DNA from: Marisa cornuarietis
Taxonomy: Eukaryota > Mollusca > Gastropoda > Architaenioglossa > Ampullariidae
Assembly: GCA_004794655.1 (NCBI GenBank)
Contig: SMMW01000141.1
Span: 684,501-748,500 of the forward strand
Direction: 5' to 3'
DNA length: 64,000 nucleotides
Shown here: positions 37,101-49,100 of the stretch, in pieces
Layout: the number at the start of each line of letters is the position of its first letter
Position numbering within the stretch: position 1 is the first letter of the stretch
The notes under the pieces: generated by a model
The model's database searches: none
What the model saw: the letters and a program-made list of their open reading frames with translations, nothing else
What the model was told of the DNA's origin: nothing
Made by a program: the position numbers and the translations under genes

Positions 37101-40100
37101 TCAAAATATTTGCACGATAATGATAAACGAAAAATTTGTATGGTGCTTACTCAGTAGACAATTTATCAGTTGGCAATGTCTGAATTTTATTATTATTATT
37201 TTTTTGCGTTCATTGTTTGATTAGCGGAAATTATCAGCGAACCACCAAATAACCGACTGTCCAAGTTTGAAGGCAAGATGGTGTTGAAGGACCAGACTTA
37301 CTCTCTGGACAATGAGAAGATTCTTTTGCGAGGGTGTATTCTGCGCAACACAGCTTGGTGTTATGGGGTGGTTATTTTTGCTGGCCGTGACACAAAGTTA
37401 ATGATGAACAGTGGCAAAACCAAGTTCAAGCGCACTCACATTGACAGATTCATGAATTTTCTTATTATTGGTGTAAGTACAGTTGTCTAATATATAACTT
37501 GTTTTGTAGGGTGAATGTTTAATTTTGTGAAAGTTAAATAATAAGGAAGATTATTCTAGATGCAATTGTTTTTCTTCATTTCTTTTCTAGGCAGGTTTTT
37601 TGTTTGTTTGTTTCAATGTCAGTAATTCTTGTTCCATTGTTGGTGAAATAAAATGGTGACATTAGATTTTATGCTGTTGACATTAAGCATAATGCTATGG
37701 CAGTTTAAGATTGTTTGCTGTTGACAGTTGTTGTAATGCTGCAGCGATCTTAAGATTTGTATGCTTTTGACGGTGTAATGGGAATGCCGTGGTTGTTTCA
37801 GATTTTTTTATTCCTGGTCACCATGTGCCTGATCTGTACCATTGCCTGTGGAGTGTGGGAGACAGTGACAGGCTATGATTTCCAGGCTTTCCTTCCCTGG
37901 GAATCGTTTGTCTCCTCTGAAAAACCTCGAGGAGCCACTACAATCGCTGTCCTTGTCTTCTTGTCCTACATCATCATCCTTAATACTGTAGTGCCTATCT
38001 CACTCTATGTGAGGTCAGTACCTTTCACATCTCTAAAAGTGCATGCTTCCTTGCATCTTTTTCTGACATGAGATCAGATTTATATCCATAATCTAACCTT
38101 AAAAATGTGGCAAGCAGTTAATACTTAGACAAAAGGCCACTATTTGTCCTGTCCTCATCAAATTTGGCAGCAATATTCATTTCAGTTATGAATTGGTCAT
38201 GGGCTGTGTTTGGTTGGTGTAGTTTGACCTGGAACATGCTAACCCTTGAATGTTATTTTCTTTTAATTCCAATTTCAGTATCTCTGCCTGTTGGACATTT
38301 CGCAAATTGTACATTTCCAATCCACAATATCATCTATCATTAAGCACACACCTATTGGGGATTCTTGGACAGGACCCTGCTTAGACTGCTTAAATTTGTA
38401 CATTGCTGTATGTTACATATTTTGTTTGCTTCTTGGTTGCATTCATTTTGGAGTTTATACTTCATTGATTTTCCATATTTTTTCCTCTTTATCCCATGAT
38501 TTTATATCCTTCCTTGACTATTCAAGTATAATCTAAACATGCCTTCTAATAACTCTCAAAACAAATGGCTGACTGAAGATAGGCTTCACATCGGAGACCT
38601 GAAAGGAATTCTCACCTCTAAATACAAACTTTTGGGATTCGTTTAAGTGTTGAATCAAGACCCTAAATATATCGGACATTCAAGCCACATCAGGCTTGTT
38701 AAAGTGTAATTCGTCGTTGAAGGCGAGAAATTGTGCTGGTTTCCGAAGATTAACGAGCACTCGATGAAGCAGCCTGAGCACAGAATTCCCGAAGTGTGAG
38801 GCTTTATTGGCAATAACAATGGCAGACTTGCAAGCTGTGGATAGCGCCACAGAATCAGCTAAAAAGGGCACAAGAGCCTCGATTTTGATTTGTGAGGGGT
38901 TTCCCTGGCTGATGATGCTGCTTTGTAAGTGTCAGGTTCACAAATCTAACTCGAGGCTTTTGCGGCCTTTTCAGTTAGTGACCCAGACGTTACGCATTTC
39001 AGTCAAAGTTTTCGGATAGATGCACATCAGCAAAAGCGAAATAACAGTAGAAATCGTGAAACTTAGTGGTATTGTTGTCGTAATTAATGACACCTTTGAG
39101 TCAGAATATATGGGTGAGAATCCATTGAATATAAACTATGCTATCAACAAAATCTCTGAATTAGAAACAATCCTATGCAACTCTGGAACTCCCATTCACA
39201 TTTTTGGAGTATCAGAAGCTTGAGTCACTCAGATAGTCTCATAGCGACATCTACATCTCTGGTTATACACTAGAACGACACCCACTACACAAGCTTGAAA
39301 CTGGATTGATAACTTACATAAGCTCATCCATCAATATTAAAAGCCTACATCACCTCGAAATATATAACATTGAATCAATCTAGCTTGAAATCAAGCAGAA
39401 TAATGCGGCTCCTATTCTCATAAGGTTTATCTACAGAAATTCTAATGAGAGAACAGAATGGATCGACCATTTCAGTTCTATGATAGAAGCTGTGCTTCTT
39501 GAATCCAAGGAGTTTATGCTGTTAGGAGATTTCAACTTTGACCTCTTAAAACTGAATAATCATTGGCTTGAAAAAATTGCACTGTCCAATCTCTCACAGC
39601 TTGTTACCTTCCCAACAGGAGTCACTGATACATCCCAAACTTTACTAGACCACATCTACATCAGCAACCCACTTAGCATTGTTGAAGTCTGTGTACTACC
39701 TAATGGTTGCAAGGACCATTTTTCTGTTTGCCTCAAACAAGGTCTTAAAATCCCAAGAGCGACACATACAACTGTTACTTACTGTTGCTTCAGAAACTTT
39801 GTCGAATCAGATTTTCTTGCTGATCTGTACAACTCTCCTCTCAACATTTACAGAAAATCCTGAAGAAGCCTTTACTTACTAGTATGACCAATTTTTTTAA
39901 ATATTTACTACAAACATGCACCTTTGTAAACCAAGTGTGTTAAATACTTTAGTAAGCCTGTATAGCTTGATCAAGAACTTCAAGCAGCAATCAATGTTAG
40001 AGATTTTCTAAAGAAGAATGGCAAAAAGTTGAATATAGAAAACAGAGAAACTTTGTCACACTCTTGAATAGATACAAGATGAAAAACTACTTTAGTAAAA

Positions 40101-43100
40101 TTGTTGAATGCAAAATAATACAAAAAACATCTGGAGAACTATTAATCACCTCACAAACAAATCTTAAAAACTCTAGGACGATGATCCCTATTCCTTCTAA
40201 TGCACTAAACTATCACTTAGCAACCGGCGCTAGCAGAGTTATTATGAATGATAAAAGAAAACACATTGGATAAACTACAAGGCTTCTGTAGAGTAAAGAA
40301 TATTCACACCACTCTCCACATTCTCCCAATGTCTCTGATGTATATAAAGCACAAACTCAGCTTAAACCATTGAGCACATGAGAGCCTGACAACATTGACA
40401 ACAAAACATTAAAACTTGCCCCCAGCCACTGCAGAAACGCTGACAGCCTTTTATTGAAAAATCCCACTTCCCAACCCTTCTAAAACAAGCGATAATCACG
40501 CCACTCTGTAAATCAGGTGGTGTAGATGATCCTACTATTGGCCAGTCTCCATTCTCTCATCACTCTCTAAACCCTTCACACTCATCTTCAGTTACACCCG
40601 GGGAAATATGAGCTTCACACCAATCAAACTAGATTTTGACCTGGCTTAACACTTTTGCCACACAGCATTAACATCTATTGTGGAGCAATGGTTAAGCATT
40701 ATAAATGATCATCAATATACTGCAACCCTTTTCGTAGACTGCTAAAACCTTTGATGTAATTGACCATGATCTGCTCCATAAAAAAATTAGCACTATACAA
40801 ATTAAGTAACTGCTCCATTCAATTCTTTTATTCTTTTCTTTCAAACAGAGCACAAAGAGTTGTTAATAACAAACTTTCAGATCCCCTTGACGTAAAATTT
40901 GGTGTTCCACAAGGCTCATTCTTAGGTCCTCTTCTTTTCTCTGTTTATATTAATGATCTTCCCTATCATGTATCCCAATCTTGCAAAATGTTTGCTGGTG
41001 ACACTACAATATGCATGTCACAAACTAAGCCACTTGCATCTTTTCTACAACAGAGTGCTGGTGAACTTCAGTCCTGGACTGATCTCCATATGGCGCTCAA
41101 CCCTCAGAAAACTAAAGTAATGCAACTAACAACCAGGCAAAAGAGGCAAAACCAAACTGCCTCATCTCCTACAGTACAACTAAATACTCAGCCTATAAAA
41201 GAAATACAAACCCATAAACTTCTAGATGTGACTATTGATAATGTCATGGTCCCAGCATATCTTAGCAATAAGCAAACTTATAGCAAAGGAAACCTATCTC
41301 CTGTCGAGAATTAAACATTTCCTAAATCTTCACTGTTGAAAACTCTTCTATGCAGCTCATATTCAGTTGACCATAGACAATGCTTCCACACTGTGGGACT
41401 CTGCCAGTGGATCTTCGATGAGGCCTCTTGTAAGCATTTAAAGAAGAGCAGTCCAATCAGTTTTACTCAAAACAACACTAGAATCCAGTGATTTCCTGAC
41501 TTTAGGGGCTCTGCGACTGACGCATAGACGGAAATTCAACAAATGTACGTTTTTCTGTAAAATACTAATAAACAAAATGCCCCCTAGACTTTCTGTATCA
41601 TTCTCCACTAAAAGCTTAATATTCCAATTCAGCAAATTGACCTGTTCAAGACAAGTTTTGAAATTCTCATGTAGTGTTCTGTGGAACAGGATTCCATCAT
41701 ACTTTCAGCAGGTGAAATTCAGTCTCTATCAGTTCAAAATAGGACTCCTAAAACATTTATACCAAACTCTTTGATTGATTCTGGGACCTCCCATTTGTCT
41801 CATTACAAAATTGTTCTGTAATTCTTGGACATATGCACTTTCTTCTTGTTTTATTGTGCCTTTTTTCTAGTTGGGAATTTGGTTTCTTTTTTGCATGTCA
41901 GTCCAGGGCTAGGTGTAAAAAGGCATATTTGCTTATTCTACTGTCGTAGTTAATAAAGATTTGTAAATATGTTAAATGACATTGCCTTGACCTGTATTGA
42001 AACTTTTTGTATCAGCCGCAAAGGATTGGTTTTGCTCTATATGCTCATTGTGTATTTTGAGAGATAGATGTCATGTTTGAACATTGCATCTACAATGAGT
42101 TGCTGTATAACAGAAGACAGACTTATCATCATAGATAATTTTTTTGTTTAAAACATACATCCTGCACAAATGTTTGTCCAAGATGCAGTGACCAGAGGCT
42201 AGGCTTTACAATCTTCAAGCTTGAATTTACAGTTGTAGGCATAGTAACATAGTAACTCTTTCAGGAATAATAAAATCTGTACTTTTAAAGTTGTTCCTGC
42301 ATTGGAAATAAAAAAAAGGTTAATTGTGCCATTAAACTTTTGTGATAATTTTGAACATCTTGTTTTGGGGCAATGTCTGCATGATCTCTTTGAGAATTTT
42401 TTTTATTTGTGCATTACAGCGTTGAAATCATCCGTCTTGCACATAGCCTGTGGATAAACTGGGACATCAAGATGTACTACGAGAAGAAAGATTCCCCAGC
42501 CAAAGCACGCACCACCACACTGAACGAGGAGTTGGGTCAAGTGGAGTACATTTTCTCAGACAAGACGGGCACTCTCACGCAGGTTGATATCTTGAAACAC
42601 ACAATGCTTGTCACAATGTCTTCTGGGTCCTTGTCACGATGATGATGGGATTTTTCTGTGCATCATGGATAATGCACTAGGAGGAAAAGGCCACTTTAGG
42701 GTTTTGTGTGCCAGATTTTTACACTGCAGGCAATACAAACTGTCTAGGGCTTCCATGTAGATCATGTCAGATTATATCAGGTCTTCTTGCTGTATGTCAG
42801 TTGCTCAGTTGCTGCACATGGTGATATATGGTGACCCACAATCTCTCCAATCACATTAAATTAAATATAAGAATTCTCTGTGTGTGTGTGTATTTTTTCA
42901 TACAGGAAGTCAGATGAGTACCCAAGGCAGTTATTGCTAAACTTTGTTAAAATTAGTAACATTTTTAATGTTGCTTTATTTTTATCATAAACTTCATGAG
43001 AAAAAAAAATATGGTAAAGGTAATGAGTTACAAGGACTTCTTCACCGTATTAACACATACATGTTGCAGAATATCATGACCTTCAACAAGTGTTCAATAG

Positions 43101-46100
43101 ATGGGAAGTCTTATGGTGATCCTCTTGACAGAGAAGGAAATCCTTTAGAAATCACAGAGGTAAACTCCTTTCTTGTATTTTTTTCCTCCTTCATAAAGGA
43201 AGGGTGGTGGAAGCTTTACAAAGGCAAATTTTTCTTGATTTTCTTTCATGTGTTCCCAGGTAGAAGATGGAACAGAGGTATATTCTGTATGTGCATGTTT
43301 GTATGTGAGTGAGAAGAGAAGGAAAAAGGAGAAAAAACATGCATGGGATATATTCAGATCTACTACAAGGATAGAGAATGAAAAAACAAAACTAAAGTTT
43401 TTTTTCCTATCACCAACATTAAGATGTAGCCACATGAATAACTCTTACTGCTTGCCTTCTACAATTTCCCCTTACCTGTGCAATAAGTCCTCTCCTCATC
43501 TCCCAGTTAGCTGTGGAGACTGTTTTACTTTTCATTTGCTATCATCAGTCCTCTCCCCACATGCACATTGGCTTTGGTGACTGTCCTCTTCAGACTCCTG
43601 GGGCCAGTTGCACAACATGTTTCTAAACCTTAAAACTTTTCTAAAGAAGCAAAATCTCTTCTTAGCCATTTAGATGCATTGCACAAAAACATACAAAATA
43701 TTGTACTGACAGGACGGAAAGTCAGACTTAAACAACTTTACCTTTCTTAAAGCAGTTTTAGTTTTAAAAATTCTAAAATTGGGGTGTGCACTTTAAACTG
43801 ATTATCTAAAAAGATTTAACATCTCCCAGTTAGCTGTGGAGACTGTTTTACTTTTCATTTGCTATCCTCTCCCCACATGCACATTGGCTTTGGTGACTGT
43901 CCTCTTCAGACTCCTGACCTCTGAAATTGTTTTAAAGAACTTGTAATGCTTTTCTTGATTTCAGAGGACTCCAAAAGTGGATTTTTCAGCGAATCCATAT
44001 GCAGAAAAATCATTTGATTTTTATGATTTTGAGCTCTTGAAGGTGGTGAATCATGGTGACCAGAATGCTCATGCATTTTTTCGCCTGCTGGCACTGTGTC
44101 ACACTGTTATGCCAGAAGTTCATGAGAATGGTGAGTTAAATCATCTTTTTTTTCAAATTTTCAGCCATAATCAGTTGTATTGTTCCTCATTGTCTTCCAT
44201 AATATGCCTAATGAACTCATGCAATGCTTCTCTGTTTCAGGAACCCTGGAATACCAGGCTCAGTCACCAGATGAGGGTGCCCTTGTCTCTGCAGCCAGGA
44301 ACTTCGGTTTTGTATTTAAGGTAAGAACACATTTGAGGCTAAGCTCTAGTTGTGAGAGATGTTTTTTATATTCATATGCTTTTTGATGTTTGGCAGATAC
44401 AGTTAAAACATATTGGGACATAGCTGTGCTTGTCAGGAGGAGTATAGGCAGGCGTTTCTTTGAGCGAGCACATTGTCTGTCAGACTCTGCTGTAGCCAGT
44501 ACTTAATATCTTGCATATTTCCTGGTCCCTCTCTGAGGATTGTAAAGGTTACTTGTTGGTTGTTTGCTGACCAACATATCTGATGCAGCCAGGCATGTTG
44601 TTGTTGTGGTTCACCTTGGTTACACTTGTAAGGCCAGCTGTCAAGATTAAGATTAAGCTAGCAGTCATCTGCAGAGTGTCCAGCTTGATGTCAAGGGGCA
44701 TCTGCGATGGCCAGATTTCCACCCTTAGTGCCCTTAAGAGCACATTGGGAATGACACCAGATGTACCTTGTGGTGTAGGTGGCACTTTAGTCTGTTATGC
44801 CTTGTCCTGAGGTGGACAGTTATCATGTGATATGGATAGATGATGGTCACTGTCTGGTGGTTGAGGTAATCTTTACAGAGCATTGATGATGGTCTTCATG
44901 TTAGGCTGACATTGTTTTTGTCCTGCCTGTCTTCTTAACTATAAACAAGTTTTGCCATTCTGTCAGCCAGTTCATAGCCTTCAATACCACAGTTTAAGGC
45001 TATCCACTGCAGTACCATATTTAAGCAGTTAATATTTCTCAGTGCTGCTGTCATCACAGACATGGCCTCTGTTAGAAACAACTACCTGTGAGTCTGAGCT
45101 TGCTCTGCTGCTGACACTGTTTTACTGTTCAGCTGCTGACACTGTTCACTGTGCAGATCAGGGCTTTGACTTCAGCTCTGTAATCAGTACAATGACAGCC
45201 TTTTGGTATGGCTACCAGTTGCCTGTGTTCATTCTTGTCTTCTTCGATCCTCTTATCTCCCAGTGGAGCATAGGGCCTCTACAGTCGTCTTCCACTTTCC
45301 GCGATCTTTGGCGATCTGCTTTGCTGCCTCCCAGGCCAGGTCTGCTAGTTTGAGTTCTTGCTGTGTTCATTAGGATACTGGATATATACCCCATGTCCTC
45401 CATTTTGGATGGCGTCCACCACTGACCAGTCCATGTAAACTCATATCCATGCTTCTTGAGCTTGCTTTTCTTCTAGCATGGTAAGTGCCTTAAGTTTCTT
45501 ACTTATGTCCCGGTGTTTGTCCTTGCCCGTGAAATGGGAAATGGTAATGCAGATAGCAAAGCAGCTTTCTGTCTCTTTCCAGGGAGGGGGATCATTAGAT
45601 GGTACCTGGTTCTCTACTTTTGCAGGCAGTCATTTCTGTTGTTGTCTCTGCAGTGCCTTCGTCTTTTTAATGAAGCTTGATCTTTAAGCTTGCCTGAAGA
45701 TGGTTGTGTTTGTCTGGCACTCATTAGATGGTCTGTGCTGTGCTTGTAGTTGGTGGTTTGTACTATGCCTTGCACTCTCTTCAGTGCTGGCAGTATGCTG
45801 CTTTTATGTCAGCCTTTTGAGCCAGCTATGGCTGTTTAAATTTTAGTGCTGTATTGTCTATAATTAGTTTGACAGCTGGTGCTTTGGTACAGAGTGAGAA
45901 AAGGGTTGCTGTTGTCTTCTGTCAGTTGACTGACACACACCAGCTGTCTGCCTACGCTGCGATTTTGTCCAGAGAAAACTGCATTCTGTACATTGCCATT
46001 GTTATATACTCCAAGCACCCGAGAACTCGGTCACCATGTGACCTCACAGTACCTGGAGCTCTGTGCAGAACTAAGCATTAACTGAATAAGGTGTGAATCT

Positions 46101-49100
46101 GTTTATATACCATTCACAGAATAAGGTGTGAACCTGCTTTTACAGTCACGTGGGTTGACGTCCAGCAGCATGTGCTTGATCAGTCCACTGAGCTGCTCTA
46201 AAGTTGACACATTCATACACATTCATTTGACACTAGTCTTTACCAGAATAGTCTTGAACTAAGTCAGCAGTTAATATCAACCAACCTGCAGCTGAGAGTG
46301 TCAGATGGAGAAGAGAAGAAATACATAATCTGGGGATTTCAGGTTTTCATGCAGATAGATGCATGTCATTGACAAATGCTTCTGATTTATTTGAAAGGTA
46401 AAGCTATTGTTGAAACATCACATGATGATTTTAATTTTGTTAATTATGATAGAGAGCCTTGTTGACTTACTAGACATTTTCCTGGGTCTAATTTATATAG
46501 TTAACTCTGAAGTTGATTTATATAATGGTTTATTTAACATGCATTTTTGCATACTCCATTCTCTTATTTTAGTCCCGGACACCCAGCACAATTACAATAG
46601 AAGCACTGGGACTTGAGGAGAAGTATGAACTGTTGTGCATTTTGGACTTCAATAACGTGCGGAAGCGCATGTCGGTAGGTTGTTCAGTGGTTGTCTTATA
46701 CAAAAGATTCAAATTTCATAACTCAGGGTTTTGTGGTCATTCTCCAAAATTGAGAGGATTTTAAGATAACATATTTTCAGTAAACTGCAACGCGTTAATA
46801 GCCAGAATAAAATGGCACAAAAGGATCCATTCAGTGCAAACTTTCTGTAAATTAAGTTTTGTAGATTTTTTTTTTAGGGGGAGATTTTGTGGAGAGAAAG
46901 ACAATCATTTCCATGTTTATTTTTTATTTTTGAATGTAAACACATCATTTTACTTGAATAGGTGAAATATTCACTTTGAGTTAAATATGAATGAATAATT
47001 TATTCATTGATTTTTTTTTAATGAAGAGGGGTTGTTTTTTTATCCAGGTTCTTGTGAGGAAAGACCAGAAGATTACCCTCTTCTGCAAAGGTGCTGACAA
47101 CATTATCTTTGAGCGCTTGAGTCCTGCCTGTGCAGAACTGAAAGAAATTACCAGTCACCACCTCAACGTGAGTTCATTTCTGTCCACTGGCACAAGATGA
47201 GGGTTTTCTTTGCTGATCCTGCTTTGATACCAGTATGTTCTGTACATGGTAGTGAATCATCCTTCCGTAAAACAAGCTAGGTGTTGTCAGATGTTGCTAC
47301 AGAATAAGTAAACTGTGGCTGAGCGTGTACACTCAGTGTGATGTGCTGATTTGTTTCAGGACTTTGCTCAAGATGGCCTCAGGACACTATGCCTTGCATA
47401 CAAAGACATAGATGACGCCTTTTATGAAAAATGGAAAGTCAGGCATCATGAGGCAAGGTAAACTGGAAATCATCCCTGCACCCTATTAGTGTCCTTTGAA
47501 GGTCTTTGAGATCCTCCTTACAAAATACTCTGATGTTAATATAGAGAGCAAGGTGCAACATGCAATTGTGGTGGTGGTCTACACAAACAGCAAGAACTAG
47601 CTGCATTAAACAGTCAGAAGTCAAATGTATCTGGCAGAATGTTGCACAGTTAGTACTGGACAGTCATCTCTCGCAAAAACAGAAAGAGATAGCTGTGTGG
47701 GTTACTTTGGAAAAAAAGAACAAACTTGAAGTTAGATGTAAAAGAACTGTGAAGGTGAATATTCCACAGATTTTGAAAACTGATTTGTTGGCTTTGGTGA
47801 AAAATGAATGGACTTAAAATTCAGATGTTCTTGCTTACAATACAGTACAACACAATGCAACTTTATTTGTTGCAAAGGGCAGTTTGCACCTATAAGCTAT
47901 TTATACCCACACACACCATTACAACAAGAATGCAGTGCGGGTTGTCAACTAGATAATTGCATATTCATATGGATCACAAAGATCAACATCAACCAGACAC
48001 AGATACCATCATAAATCATTGCCACGATGCCCACATGTATTCAGAAATCATACAGCTTTGTAACAGCAAGGGGCAGGCTCTTCCTGTTGGTCCTACATGT
48101 AGCCTTACAGAATTGGCAACTCACATAAAGCTAAAAGCATGTTTCCTGTCAGATAATCATAGTCACAGTGTCCACTAGTTGCACAGGGTCTGTAAATTAC
48201 TCTGATCCCTTCTTCAGGTTTTCATTACAGCGAACTTATCCATGTCTGATAAGCTGTTGAAATGGATGGAGGAGAAGAACAGTACACTTTCTATATAGGA
48301 CTTGGGGAAATGTATTTTAAACTGATTTTAGTTTCTATATAAGACTTGGGGAAAGGTGATAGACCGTGTCTTTAGTTTCTGTATAAGACTTGAGGAAATG
48401 TATGATAGACAGTGACTTTAGTTTCTATATAAGACTTGGGAAAATGTATGATAGTGACTTAAGTTTCTCTTTAAGGCTCGGGGGAAAGGTATGATAGACA
48501 GTAACTTTAGTTTCTGTAAAAGGCTCAGGGGAAATGTATGATAGTGACTTTAGTTTCTGTGTAAGACTCAGGGGAAATGTGTGATAGACAGTGGTTCTAG
48601 TTTCTTGACAAGGAAGAGAATGTGTAACCTTGTCATAACAGCCTCATAGTGACCAAATATTTGCATCCTTACTGAATGTTTTGAAAGTGCACTTGCATGC
48701 ATCTACTCTTTCTCCTGCTCAGACATGCACATACACACCACATACGCACCACATACACTCTGATTTGAAACTTCACTTAGGCATCTTTTAGATATTTTTG
48801 TTTTGGGAATATTTGACTTCATAATCAATTTTCAAGGTGAAACAATGGATGATTAATTTCTAGCCTTCTTTTGTCAGCACTTCAATGGAGAATCGTGATG
48901 AAAAATTGGACGCATTGTATGAAGAGATAGAAACAGACATGATATTAATTGGAGCCTCTGCCATTGAGGACAAGCTTCAGGATGGTGTGCCAGATGCCAT
49001 TGCCAACCTGGCATTGGCCGACATTAAAATCTGGGTCTTAACAGGAGACAAGCAAGGTAAGTGACTGACGTTCAACCACTGTGACTGTGTTGTACCCTTA

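Noticed and set aside
39480..41774. Separate host genes in intron 9
   Set aside because: The ORFs at 39480-39863, 40760-41314 and 41577-41774 are successive endonuclease, reverse transcriptase and C-terminal pieces of one LINE.
42409..42642. Reading the DKTGT exon through to 42642 as coding
   Set aside because: The next exon supplies the conserved [10 protein letters not shown] continuation directly after TLTQ, so the read-through is intron.
48288..48605. CRISPR-like array
   Set aside because: Contiguous diverged units without unique spacers, in an animal intron; it is a minisatellite.
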